In this document: positions 47,386-59,564 of the stretch, piece after piece
Layout of the letters: each line of letters starts with the position of its first letter
How positions within the stretch are numbered: the first letter of the stretch is position 1
From: Anthostomella pinea
Taxonomy: Eukaryota > Ascomycota > Sordariomycetes > Xylariales > Xylariaceae
Length of the DNA stretch: 64,000 nt
Assembly: GCA_963556695.1 (NCBI GenBank)
Contig: CAUWAG010000004.1
Location: 62,001 to 126,000, forward strand
Direction: 5' to 3'
Made by a program: the position numbers and the translations under genes
The notes under the pieces: generated by a model
The model's input: only the letters and a program-made list of their open reading frames with translations
Database searches by the model: none
Told to the model about the DNA's origin: nothing

Positions 47386-47938
47386 ACAGCGAGGGGTACA
47401 TGGCGGAAACGGCGTTCAACTGAGGCTGCGAGATATGAGAACTTGGGTGCTTTGAGATATAAATGGGCATGGCATGGCGTACGGAGTTTGGTCGAGGTTC
47501 TAGATAACATTGCGAGTCAACTCGAACACAAAGAACTCCTCCAGGAGGCAAACTCACGATATTGGCATATGCCGCCAGAGAAACCTGCAAGTACCTAGCC
47601 GGGAACATCAAAGCCGGTCGGTCTGCGGGTGACTCGCAAATCAGATCGGGACAGATAGCACGCCGGACACACCAGACACGCCGCACTTGAATACCTTACG
47701 GTGCACATAGAGAACAGAACCTCATTGCCTTGACAACTCCTTGATTTATGCTATCGTGTGGACCCTTGTCGAATTGAATCCATCACGCCCCAAGGGAAGT
47801 AACCGGCAAGCATTCGAGCCGGCACGCATGGCGACCGACATGATGGATGCACAGATGCCTTTGCGTATAACACAGAGCCTGAGCCAAAGCCGAGCCAAAC
47901 CCACTCCCGCAAAGACACGAAACCCAGAAGCCGAACGT
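47386..47938. other. Convergent intergenic region, no gene seen
   Basis: 553 bp between the 3' ends of the secreted protein gene and RPS24. No repeats or RNA genes recognised. Confidence 0.5.
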
Positions 47939-48650
47939 TCATTTCTCCTTCTTCGCCTTGGCACCCTTGACCTTCGCAGTACCTCGCAGGGTCTTCTGTC
48001 GGTTCTTGCGCTGCTTGCCTGTGGGGTGGGGGGGATATGTCAGCACCGTGCATGGCAATGTTCTGGCTCACGCGGTATTGCAAGCTAGATATTGGCAAGG
48101 GTAGCACATACGTTGCTGTCTCGAGGCCTTCTCGGGTCTGGTGGCGTACCCGAAGCGGCAGAGTCTGTACTGGGGCTCGAACTTCTTCAAAGCCTCGGGG
48201 GAGTCGTAGACCAAGGCGAAGCCAGTCGTCTTGCCACCACCATACTGCGTGCGGAGACCGAAGACGGAAACTTGGTCCTTGCCGGCCTTGTACATCGATG
48301 ACAGCTTTTCGCGAAGCTGGTCCTTGGAGATGTTCGGTCGGCTGGGGTGCAGGATGTCGCTACAGAAAGAGAGAGCAGATGTTAGTCAACATGTCCCACA
48401 TCCGCGATTCGCACTATGATTGTGGCCATTCTTCCTCAACGTTGCCCGGCATTTCCATTGCCGGAGGCCTAAGCACCGGGTTGAAAAGGCCAGAGCGCAC
48501 GCATGAGGACTATCGTTGTCGAAGATGCCGCCGAAGGAAGCGGGGTGGAGGAGGGGACCACACGTACACGACCATCTGCTTGCGACCGAGGAGGGGGTTG
48601 CGGATGAACTTGCGCGTTCGCAGCGTGACGGGGGCGTCCGAGTCAGCCAT
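47939..48650 (-). CDS. RPS24: 40S ribosomal protein S24 (eS24)
   Basis: A 136-residue protein of the small ribosomal subunit. Exons 48650-48568 ([21 protein letters not shown]), 48359-48112 and 48018-47939. Introns are 208 and 93 bp; the first is long for this window, as is common for fungal ribosomal protein genes. Family stretches are [38 protein letters not shown] and RLCRFGYAT, with a very basic C terminus (KAKKEK). The length is equal to that of usual eS24 proteins. Confidence 0.96.
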
Positions 48651-49198
48651 CTTCGCGGATCGTGACGACAGAGATGGAGATGGAGATCGTGGTGACTGAT
48701 ATGTCGTGGGACGAGGGACGTTGGCGTTGGCGTTGACACAGATGCAAATATTGCTGGGTGCGAGCCTGAGATGAGAGAACCGAACCAGATGCTGGTAAAA
48801 TTCGCACACGGGCACAAAAAGTGGATGGGGCGTGGACGATTTCTAGCCGTTGTGATTGGGGTGTTGGGGCCGCAGCTGCGTGAGAACTGCCAGGGGTCCG
48901 TGCCTGCTCTGGCGCGCACCTACGGGCAGGTGCTAGCAGGCGCCCACAGTTGCGGCTGGGGCCCTAGGCGAGGTCAAGAACCCTAACATCAGCCACAGGC
49001 CCAGCCCCACCACAATACACGTGATCTCTCCCGCCTCTGCCGCGATGGAGGCCGTTGCCGAAGATACTCCGCTTGACCCTCGTTTATCCCTTATTCTCGC
49101 GACCGTCCAAGCTACATGTAGTGACTGAGTACATGTATAGGAGGTATCCCATCCTACTTTCCAAGCAATAGAATATTCATATCGTGGGCCGAACCGCT
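48651..49198. other. Divergent promoter region RPS24 / EFM3
   Basis: 548 bp with no gene seen. Short imperfect GGAGATGGAGAT and GTTGGCGTTGGCGTTG runs lie next to the RPS24 start (48671-48738). Confidence 0.5.
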
Positions 49199-50313
49199 AT
49201 GGCGATCAGGGACGATATCGCCCGTTTCTGCCGCCAGTATCTTCAGCTGGAGCGTCACCTAGACTACCCACCAGCCACTTCACTGAGAGACGACCAGGTC
49301 CAAGCTACCCTTTATGAGCAGCTATTTGCCGATGGGGCCGTTGCTTTCCCACCTTCGCATAGGTACCAGCTGGGCGTGCTGAAAGAGCTCATGGCAGCCA
49401 CCGAGGCGAGTATCGACGACTGGGATCAACATGTAAGGCCAACTCCCATACTCCTTTCCCACTGCGTACCAAGCACGATATGTGCCCTCCATGTAAATAT
49501 GTCCAGTCTGACTTCAGTCCCCAGGGAGTCTCAGATGACTTGATGGGCTCACTCTCTTCCCTTCTCTCTCTTCCCATGCCATCCGAAATCACTGCTGCCC
49601 AGCAAAAGTCTTACGTCACTTATACGCTTTCTCTGCTAGACCAGGTCAGCAGCAGCGCTGTTCAACCTGCGGCTCGCATCACCTTGTTGGAGCACCGGAA
49701 TCTCATATCCGCCTTTGGCACGACGGGCTTGCGCACGTGGGAGGCGGCGCTACATCTGGGCCAGTACCTCTGTTCACACCGATCCCTAATCCAGGGGCAA
49801 CGTGTTATTGAGCTTGGAGCGGGAACCGGATACCTGTCCATTCTCTGCGCCAAGTACCTGGGTGCGTCTCAGGTCATTGCCTCGGATGGCTCAGATGATG
49901 TCGTCGCGAACCTGCCCGAGAATTTCTACTTGAATGGCCTTGAAGGGGCAACTTGCATATCGGCCATGGACATCAAATGGGGCCACGCACTAGTAGGTAC
50001 TGAGGAACAGTACTGGAACGGAGCCAAGCCCATCGACGTCGTCCTGGGTGCAGATGTCACCTATGATAAGACCGTCATCCCGGCTCTGATTGGGACCATG
50101 GAGGAGCTAGTGGGCATGTTTCCCGAGGTCAAGGTGCTCCTAGCTGCCACTGAGAGGAATAGGGAGACGTTCGAGAGTTTTCTTGGAGTCTGTTATCAGA
50201 GACAGTTCCGCGTCGACGAAGTGGACTTCCGACTCCCTGCCAAAAAAGAGCAGAGCGGCCCCTTCTACAGTGACGATGTACCAATTCGAATCTGCACAAT
50301 ACACAAATCATGA
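49199..50313 (+). CDS. EFM3: Protein-lysine methyltransferase EFM3 (FAM86 type)
   Basis: A 340-residue class I SAM-dependent methyltransferase; yeast EFM3 and human FAM86A methylate a lysine of elongation factor 2. Exons 49199-49432 and 49525-50313; the 92-bp intron is GTAAGG...CCCAG. The N-terminal FAM86 region (DDIARFCRQYL, HLDYPP, LYEQLFADG) precedes the Rossmann core: GLRTWEAALHLGQYL, VIELGAGTGYLSILCAKYLGA (motif I; core ELGAGTGYL), then ASDGSDDVV and DVVLGADVTYD (motif post II). The start is the first ATG; the frame upstream begins only with GTG. Cytosolic. Confidence 0.92.
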
Positions 50314-52542
50314 TATGTATCCTGCTGCCTTGATCTTGCCGGATCTAGAATCTTATGTTGTGGTTATTACCTAGGTAAAACCGATACTGCTCTTACTTAT
50401 GGGCAGTATGTCATATTTCGCGATGTTTCAAAGACGCTAGAACAATACCCCGAGAAAATCGTGACAGGCTTCCGGATGATTTGAAGGCCAAGATAGACAA
50501 AGATTTGGAATGGTCTGGGTGAAATCTCTCACCGGCGTAAAGCACTGCTGCTAGGCCTAATCCGAGGGACACTCTGAGTGAGCGCGAGTGCGTAAGACCA
50601 GGAGACAAGGATGAATGCAGTACCTACCTTGCAACCTGGAGATAAATTATTTGCTAGTTACTGCGAGCAGTCATCACCTAAGCTATAATACATGCTCATT
50701 ACGTCCTGAGATTATGGCCGAGTTCAGGTGATAGTGTCAGGTATTATGCCGACGACATATCCTATCAAGTCGATCTCGACTCCATGCAATCATTTCTCCT
50801 AGAGCCCGGTCAACGGACTTCAGGCGGCTCGTTGGGCTGCGACCACTTCAGCTGGCTGTCGATTCTCATGTTGCCTGCCTCTCATGTGTTCCCAATATCG
50901 CTTATCATCTTGGAGATGCGTTCCCAAGTCAATCTCGTACAGTTGGCTTGCATTGGACTACAGAACGTCCCTGCTATCAACTATCAAAAGGGCTTGGCGG
51001 TTTTAGACTCGGCAATATTAACTGGCACCTATCACCGAATTTTCAGCGGGCATTCGAAGCGGCATGGAACAAGACACGGCGGGGAGAACAACGTAGACAT
51101 CTAATTGTCTTTGGTTGATACTGTTTAGCAAAATGTAAATTATAAAGCTTCATCTCCATGCACCATTCGTGTTCTGCCGGCTGGTCTCCAAAAGCAGGCT
51201 CGCGCATTGAAGCCAAGTGTCGAAATCGGTGAGTGGTTTCCTCGCCCCGCTCATGGCGCGCTCCTTTTAATGCGCTCTTCGGCAAGGCTGCCTGCGGCGA
51301 AATAGCGACCCCTGTGCAGCCGCAACCCCTTTCCCACGATGACATCAGCTAGATGTGTACACCAAAGGGCGAGACGAACCAGAAGGGGCCAAGCGATTCC
51401 CCCAGTGCAAACTAAATCGCTAGGCCGCTTCCTACCTACTGCTCTTCACACTTCTCAGACCAAGTTCCTCGTACGCGTGGGAACAGAACGCAGTCCAAGT
51501 CATGATCCTGACGGTGGAAAGCATGCCACTGATTTGCCTTTGCCATGTACTGGGAAGGTAAAAAGAAAAGCAACGTCCGTATCGACCTTTAGAGCGGGCT
51601 CCTCACCGCAAAAGAGTCGGGGAAATCCTCAAGGGTGAATTCTGCTGCATGGGAACTTAATTGGGTTCCGGTGGAAAGAGAGTCTGATCCATGCTGGTTA
51701 GGTTTTTTAGACGGCACGGACGCCCCATTCGTCTGTCACTGCCGGACGATCTTCCCCTGGACAGATACACGCTTGGGCTTCGCAATGGCGGAGACGAGAG
51801 CGAAGCCCCGTTGCTGTTAACAGGAGGCGAGTTCCCAGTGGTTGGTCTTTCCGACGGCTCCTTCACTCGATGTTGTCTGTGTTAATCGTGGTGTGCGCCA
51901 CCAGCAAGATGCGAATTGGGATTTCAGCGGCAAGGGCAGTGACACTGGCAAGGCCATAAGTTCTTAGGGAGACGGTCGACGACAAGGGGCTGCGGCCTGC
52001 TATTGCTGCTGGCATTGGCACGGGATCGACCATAGCAGGCATACTCAAGCTCGCGTTCTTGGTTTTTTGATATAACGCGGTCGGAAAATTAATAAGACTA
52101 ATCCAGGGGAAGGACGGGAGAGCCCGGCCTCAAGGAGGCTGGCATTCCGTATGGGACTCTAACTAAACGAACCCCAGATTTGTGATGAGTCCTCAAGAAG
52201 CAACCATAAGCACCTTGGCTTTCCCCGAGTCAGATCTTATTGGTCTAACGAAGTGGCATATGTGCCCTATTTTCACTTCGTCGAGCCTCCGTACATATCC
52301 ATCGCGTTTTGAACACATGTCCCTTGGGTTTTGGGACGTCTTCCAGACCCGACGGAGAAACGATACCTAAGTATGCACTTGGGACCGGATTCAAAGTCAC
52401 GAGCTGTCTGTGGTTCGACTTTAAACCTTGTCCCAGTTTGAAACCATCACTGACAATCGGTCACGTCTTCTCATTTCAATGCTTGTCTAACTCTTGCCCT
52501 CCTGTCGTCAGTCATGATTCACGATGCCAGCATCACTGTTCC
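50314..52542. other. 2.2-kb convergent intergenic region, no gene seen
   Basis: Lies between the 3' ends of EFM3 and the 5'-nucleotidase-like gene. Frames of 60-106 codons on both strands (e.g. 50784-51104) lack family features and splice partners. The region 51990-52480 is slightly richer in A and T. Confidence 0.5.
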
Positions 52543-54666
52543 TCACATTTGCTCGCCCCCAACACAAATAATGCGACCCTCGACACGAGGCGCAATGGCC
52601 TTGGTCCAGTCGACCTCAAAGTCACCCTCCTGCAATTCATCGCCGACTTTGCATTCCACTCCAGCAAGGCGAGCCCACTTGGTGAACACCCGACGCATGA
52701 CCTGCAACTCCCGATCGATCATCTCTATCTCCTGCTGCTCTTGGGACCCTCCGTCGCCGGCCTCTTCGTCTTCAGTATCGGAGTCGTCGATCGGCACAGC
52801 ACTAGCCTTCCGTTCACGGATTTTCTGTGGCGTCCAGTTGTCCCAGCCTGGACCTGGGAAGTTATTTGAGGTCGTGGGCGAGACCGGTGTCGGACCTGGC
52901 GTTGGGTCGTTATGAATATGATTAGCATCGACCTTGTCGGTGACTTTGTTCCAATGCCGTCCCATGCTTTTACCCCAGAATTTCCACTTGCCCATGACTT
53001 TGAGCGACATGAAGTATTGACGTAGCATCATAGAGATCAGAATGCCGTTCTCTTCCGACACGATCTCCTCTGCCTTGCCGCCTTCCGACTCTATCAGGAG
53101 GCTATCATAGCCGTCTTTTCCCCGGGCCATGTACGCGCGTGTCACCACAACATATTTCCTCGACATATTCATGGGCGCGCCATCGATGGTGGCGGAGACT
53201 ATGCGGGAGCCGGTAGGTTTCCGGCCGTCGAATTTAAAAGTGATATTCGAGACCTGCGGGAAGCGCCCTTCGAGAGCAGGGTACTGCGAAAGGCCGTTCT
53301 CCAAAGCGTCCCAGATGGCTTGGCCGGTGGCCTTGATGACCACGACAGGATCTTCAAATGGAAAGCAGTTCATAATGTCTTTCAAAAGGATGGGTCCGGG
53401 TGGATATATCTGGTCCCCACGGATGGTCCCAGAGGCCATCAAGCTGCAATCGCCCGAGTAGTAGTGGCGCATGATGTCGCAAACCCAGTTGGCGATGTTG
53501 CTCTCTTTCAGCCGGACAGTTCGAAATCTAGCATCAAGAGGGGTAGCAGTGTAACCGATGGGCTTCTGCAGGGTCGCATTGAGACTAGCTGTCAACTTCT
53601 CGACTAGCCTCACGGTAGATTCGTGCTGGGGGATTGCACTTGTCACATCTCTCCGAGTGATGTTGATATCCCACCGTCCCGAGTCATCAGGCCGTCTCCT
53701 TGCCTCGACGTAGCTCAGCTGCTTGAAGTCAGTGCCCGAGCGCAAGACATGAGTCCCTTTGATGAAGCTGTGGTTGTAATAGTGGTCGTGTCCGCCGAGG
53801 ATGATGTCGATGATGCCGTCGGTCTTCTCGGCCAGCTTGTTGTCGTTTGGCTCTCGCATATGCGTGACAGCAATGACGATGTCAGCGCCGTCTGAGCGGA
53901 GCTGGGGCACCAGCTCCTTTGCCGTCTCGCTAGCAGACTTGTAGACCAGGTCCGGCGGGAGACTGTTAATCGTGGCCAGCCACTCTCGTTCCCCTAGGCC
54001 TATCAAGCCGATCTTGATTCCATTGGACGCGGTGATCATGTGTGTCTTCTTGCAGTTGCCGATAGGGACCGATTCTCCCAGGGCAGGGTCCAGGACGTTT
54101 GCGATGAGCCAGGGGAACTTGCACTTTGATGACAGATGTCTGAACTTCCGAACCCCAAAGTCGAGATCGTGGTTCTGGGGGAATGTGAGCACCCGCCAAA
54201 ACAGTAAATGCAGTCACAAGAAGACAAGTGGGTATGGGACTCACCCCTAGCGCTGCCGCATCCGTCCCGATGTTGTTCAGCAAGGGGACCATGTGGTCGC
54301 CTACTCAGACGGGTACTTAGCGACATGGAGGCCTGATAGGGTATCGTGCCGTGGGAGTTGAAGATCAGGAGCCTCACTGCCGTCTACCGCCTACTTACCT
54401 TTTGTTACGGAGCTCTCCAGACTCGGGTTGAAGGCATCGCCAGAAAAGAGGGTGACCAGGCCCGGCTGTTCCTTGTAGGTGTCGCCCTCTCGGTAGTCGT
54501 TGACGAGCGACATGAACCTCGCAGCACCGCCCACAGGCTCGCTGGAGGACGAGTCGACATGGTAGACATCGTTGTAATGGAGGATTCTCAGGTCGGGGGG
54601 GCCCTCGTGGGGTCCTGAACTGAAGGTGATAGACTCGTCAGGCGGCGGCTTAGTCTTTCCAGGCAT
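52543..54666 (-). CDS. 5'-nucleotidase/UshA-type metallophosphoesterase
   Basis: A 651-residue binuclear metal phosphoesterase. Exons 54666-54399, 54300-54245 and 54174-52543; introns 98 and 70 bp. Calcineurin-like metal-binding motifs are in order: RILHYNDVYHV, FSGDAFNPS, GNHDLDFG (made by the second splice), VTHMREPND and GGHDHYYNH. The 5'-nucleotidase C-terminal domain follows (residues about 310-480: ANWVCDIMRHYY, FPFEDPVVVIKATG, ITFKFDG). A fungal extension of about 120 residues ends the protein, with an acidic stretch (DDSDTEDEEAGDGG). There is no signal peptide (MPGKTKPPPDES), unlike secreted 5'-nucleotidases, so an intracellular role is likely. Substrate unknown: nucleotides or other phosphate monoesters or diesters. 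Confidence 0.9.
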
Positions 54667-55907
54667 TGCGACCGAAGTACCCAGTCTTACTTAGGTAAGG
54701 ATGATGTAGGTATGTAGGAGAGGCGAGGAGTATGAGTTAGTGCGCGCACGAGTGCTGACGACGAGAATAGGATAGGACCAGGAGGTAGGTAGTTAGTTAC
54801 CTAGGTAGAAGGTAGGTAATAAGGTATCGTGTACCTCGGTAGGTTACCTACATTACCTTTCATGTACATATGAAACGAGGGTATGTGTTGTGACGTGTTT
54901 GGGGGTTTCAGTGTTAGCATCCGTGCCAAGACACGCCGGCAACCAAGCGACGTGCAGTCCGGCTTCACCCCCGCTGACCTACCTAGCTAGCCTAGGTAGC
55001 GAACTCGGAACCAGGGGTATGGATGGTCCCATTTAATCTCAAGGGTCCACACTGCCCGACTGCCGACTGCATGCTGGCGGTGGCCCTGTGTCGGGTATGT
55101 GCATGTGTGTACTTTGCTGTTTACATGCATTTGTACCTAACCTAGGTCCCCTGGTTGTACAGCACGAAAAGAACCTATCTGCATCAAGACGATGTGCATG
55201 AGGCAGCAAGCCGTCAAAATGGAACACAAGATACCTACCTACCTAAATCAACCAAAATACGGGCGAGCCTGGGTTGGCAATTTGGTAGTTGTATACCAGT
55301 AGTATACCAGTAGTATACACGTCGTGCCATCTGCACGTCAGCGTGTGTGGGTGCGGGTTCCCCCTTTCTGCGCCCCTCGAGGTGTTGGGACTGCGGTCCT
55401 GTACCACCAAGTGCGAGTACATGTAAGACAACCACCCCGTTTACCTCGGTGCAGTTAAGCCCATTATGATCCTGTTGAAGCAAGATCAGGCACGGCATAT
55501 GTACTACGAAGCAGATGGGCGGCAACCAGCATCTCTGTGTGACTGTGACGCCGATACACGCAGCAGAGTCTCTACCCAGTAAATTAGGTCAGAGTGGTAG
55601 GACAGAATCACACATGTCTTCCGCATGCTTGGTTCGCGCCATAAGAAGGCACTCAGCGTCGTATCGGGGGCGAAGGGGGCAGCGCGCTACGGATAGCGAT
55701 GTCAAGGTGACTACTGATCATCAGTCTGATATTTCAAGTGACTTCATTCCCGTCGTTTCGATGTTTTGAGAGCTACTGCCAAGATTCCTGCCGTTGCCAG
55801 TCGACCACCGTTACTGCTCGAGTTGACCCGATTGGACTTGTCTGTCCACGGCCCAGCCCCTAAGCGAGTGAACCTGTCCTTCAAACCTCCACTCATCCAC
55901 TCCCAAC
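54667..55907. other. Intergenic region rich in CCTAGGTA motifs
   Basis: 1.24 kb without a gene. TAGGTA/TACCTA units cluster at 54690-54860 and 54975-55000, and again near 55230. An 11-bp unit (GTATACCAGTA) is repeated at 55291-55318. Confidence 0.55.
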
Positions 55908-57574
55908 CTACGGCGCTCCAGGCCAGATCGAGTCGGCGAGCTCGCGGACGAGCTTCAGCTTCGCGAGCATGTCCTCCCTCGTCACTGAATTTCCGAGGTG
56001 GTGACTCGCGAAACCACACTGCGGACTGACACCGATCCGCTTCAACGCCTCCTCCCGCGTCTGGCCCGCACCGCCGGCGACAACATCGGCAGCCTCGAAG
56101 ATTCGCTCGCGCGTCTTGGCCACATCCTCGAGTTCGGGGAATTTGCTGGTGATCACACCGAGCACCACGTTCTTGTTTGGAGGAAGCTCCTTCAGGGGCT
56201 CGAAGGTGCCGGCTCGCTCCGTGTCGTACTCCAGGAAGTACGTGTCGGCGCTGATATCCTTGAAGAGCTTGGTGGCGATGCGGTCGTACTGCAGCAACTT
56301 GTGTCAGCAATTACCTTTCCCAAGATGCGCCGGCTAATATGCGGGAGTTCGGAACCGTGTCCGAGGAGTATAGACTTTCTCTGGAAGAGACAAAATCCCG
56401 AGTCAACTCAAAGGGGGTAAAGAACAATACGCACCCCGCCCTCCGAGAAGTGTTTGCTGTACGCAAAGTTTCCGCGGCAGAGATGGATGCCGACATGCAT
56501 GTCTGACGGGCGCGAGCTGATGCAGTCGTTGTATAGTTGGACGTATGTGTCCAAAAGCGCGTCGGGATCCTCGCCGTCCTGCTTGAAACCCGCAATCATC
56601 TTCTCCGCGCAGAAGTCTTAACGGTGATTTCAGTCAGCGCTCCTTATCTGAGCATGTGAGTTTCCATGATGGGTTATGCACTGACATGCCAGGTTGGGGT
56701 CGTCGATGGTGACGTTTCGGCAGCCGTTCTCATACAGAACCTGGAGCTCCGTCCGGTACGCTTCTGCGATATCGGCAAAGTACTCAGCATCGGTGGCATA
56801 TACCTCCTTTGGGTATGCTTTGCCTTTCTTATATCGAAGGTGGTACCTATATCCGAGGTTAGTCCCGAAAATATCCAAATCTCAGGTCCCAGACGGTTGC
56901 CTCAGTTGAGGCAAGATGGTGGTTAAGTATTTGGGTGCCTGAGCGACGGACTACGATTCACCCGCATGGGTGGTCAAGCTAGACGCCTGCCTAGGTAGGT
57001 AGCCGACTTACCACTCAGGGGCAGCCAGAGTCACCTTCAGCTCCTTTACTCGGTCTGCGGGTACAAGCTTCTTCAGGTAATTCCAGTCGGAAAGGTAGCT
57101 GCTGCCAGCATGCTTGATCTTGCCGGTGCAAACAATTGTCTCGCCAGGTTTGTGGCCCGACTCGGCTACGCAGCACGGGTTAGCCCGGGGTTAGGTTTTT
57201 GGTGGGCGGCACTCATGGTGATACGATGGGAAGAACTCACTGAAGGCAGCAGTATCCGGGACATACATTCGGAACATGTCCCACTCAGGGTTCATAATCT
57301 CTTCGAAGCCGTCGAGGTTCGGGAAGAAGGTGCCCCAGAACTGGTGGCGACGGTACTCGCCATCGTTGATTGCATGGAAGCCGAGGTCGAGTTGCAGTTG
57401 GACGATGTCATTGATCGACCTGTCCTCGATGGCATGGAGCTCCTCGTCCTTGACGATGTCGAGGGCCTTGGCCTTGTCAAGCTTCAGGCGCTTCTCGGTC
57501 AGTTCGGCTGGGCGCAGCAGCGAGCCAAGGTGCTCGGCACGGAAAGGGGGTCGTTGCTTGTTGCTAACCATCAT
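55908..57574 (-). CDS. Short MetE-like (cobalamin-independent methionine synthase fold) protein
   Basis: A 403-residue protein made only of the C-terminal catalytic half of MetE. Five exons: 57574-57241, 57165-57012, 56846-56686, 56616-56435 and 56288-55908. Introns are 75, 165, 69 and 146 bp. The third donor is GTCAGT, which restores DDPNLAYFCAEKM. All four zinc ligands of MetE can be placed: His261 and Cys263 (IHLCRGNF), Glu297 (YFLEYD) and Cys368 (SPQCGFASH). Full fungal methionine synthase is about twice as long, with a duplicated N-terminal barrel that helps bind folate; that half is absent here by design and not by truncation, since the start and end are clean. It may move a methyl or other one-carbon or alkyl group to or from a thiol. 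The true substrate is unknown. Two adjacent ATG codons open the frame. Confidence 0.88.
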
Positions 57575-59564
57575 GCCGCACGAGTGTTGGTGAGATGCCT
57601 GTAAGCTCGTGGCGCTGGCGGACGAGAAGGTGGGAAGAAAAGACAGCTGAGCTGATGAAAGGAGACGACACAGAGAGGGGACCTGTGGAAGCGACGAGGA
57701 GAAATGCAAAACCTAGGGGCCGAAGATCGAAAATGATTGTAGTCTTGGATGGGGCGGTGGAGAGAGGAGAGAGGAGAGAGGAGAGAGGAGATAGGGTCAC
57801 CCTCTTGTTGATTTCGTTGCAAGGCTACCTAGTAGGTAGGTTGAATGCGGGGAGACCACATGTAATACGATAGACGTCAGTGGAGAGGGTTGACGAGATG
57901 GGAGCAATGAGCATCCATGAGCGCGACGGACGGCCTGGATGGGACCCGACTCGACGCAGCTGGGCGGCACTGGGCACGGGCATGACGACGAACGCAGGCG
58001 ACTTTAGCCACCGGGCCCGTCTCGTGGACCAACAGTACCTTAGGTATTGCCATAATGGGCAGTTGCTAGGTAGGTAGGTACCTTAGTCCTCCCGCCGTCG
58101 ATGACGGGCATGCACAGTACATACATACCTATGGGCTCCGGCAGTCGGGGACCCCTGCGTTCCCCGCCATTGTCAATGCTGACTCCTATATAGAGCTCTC
58201 GGACTAGGCTGACGCTTGCGTTTCCTCGCATGAGTACGTGGGTAGTAGCAAGGCGAAGATGCAATGGGATGCGATGCGATGCAACATATCGTTGGTGGGC
58301 GGCATTGACTTGTGGCTGTTGGTCGACGTAGACCTACTCGAGCATCACCATCACCATCACTGTCACTGTCACCTTGTACATACATATGTACATATATATA
58401 GCACTTAGTATCACTACGGCAAAAGTAATTACCTATTCAAGCGATTAAAGCTTCGAATTTATAGTAATAAATTTTAAGTGAGTCAAGACGTTATACCACG
58501 TTATATATTAAGTATATCATTTATATACTTTATGTGAGGATTGTGGTGGCTTTAGTGGTCCAAAGGGTGAATAAAAGCAGGTGGCTGAAGGAGCTTAGTT
58601 AGATGCTCTAAGAATGGGCCCTGCTTTGTGGTTTGAGTATATATTTAATAACAAATCAGGCCCTCTTAACCCAGAGTAAGAAGTAAGCAAGCAACTAGGG
58701 AATCTACTCTTATTCCGCATTGATACAGTATTCTTAACACTTTATAATATTTAATTAAATAAAATCTTTATCTTGTTAAACGTTTATAGCGTTTAAAAGG
58801 CACTACCTTAATAATAACTCCGATTTTAACTATTAAATATAATATTTTTCTTTATGCGTAATTTAAATATATTATCTTTTTGATGATATAAATTTGAACG
58901 GTTAAACCGTGGTTTTAACGTTTTTTTAATGACTAAATATTATCTTAAGTTTTTTAAAACGCTCAACGTTTTATAACAACTTAAAACGACCGAAGTTTAA
59001 GCTTAACATAGCTCACAAGCGAGCTGGACACACAAGCGAGCGGGACACTTTTACCAACCTTTCAACCAACATGTTAAATAACTTAATCACAACATATTGA
59101 ATTCAATCTACTTAATCGAATTCCTCTTCTTTAGAGGTTTCTATCTTTATTATACAAGTTCGCGCATTATGGCTAGTATTGCCGCAAATACCACACTGTT
59201 GCTCACGCGTTGCAGCCCTCCTTGGATAACGGCTACCTTCACTCATTTCCTGTCTTGCCAGCTCAGTACTATCCTTTGCAGCCTGACGACCTATTGTATC
59301 TTCAATAGAAAGTATTCCTCCTTTTATCAGACGTCTGTTTTTTATTTTCTGTAATTTACTTCATAAGTGATTGGCCTCCTCTAGCTCGCAGACCCAGGAA
59401 TCAACCAGAGCGACCTTGTGCATAAGACCGTATATAGCCTTTGAAAACGAGCTCAACGCATCAATTATTGATCTATGTGAGCTTCCCTAGTAGTTTTTGA
59501 CTCGATTTTAGATATAAACCAATTGGTTTACCACTTTATTAATGGTGGTAGGCGTCTTGGAAGT
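57575..59564. other. Promoter followed by AT-rich relic DNA
   Basis: The first 250 bp upstream of the MetE-like gene hold a GGAGAGA repeat (57759-57792). From about 58400 to 59560 the DNA is strongly AT-rich with TAA/TTA everywhere, typical of old RIP-mutated repeats. A trace of coding with many stops may lie at 58600-58740, but I cannot assign it. Confidence 0.6.
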
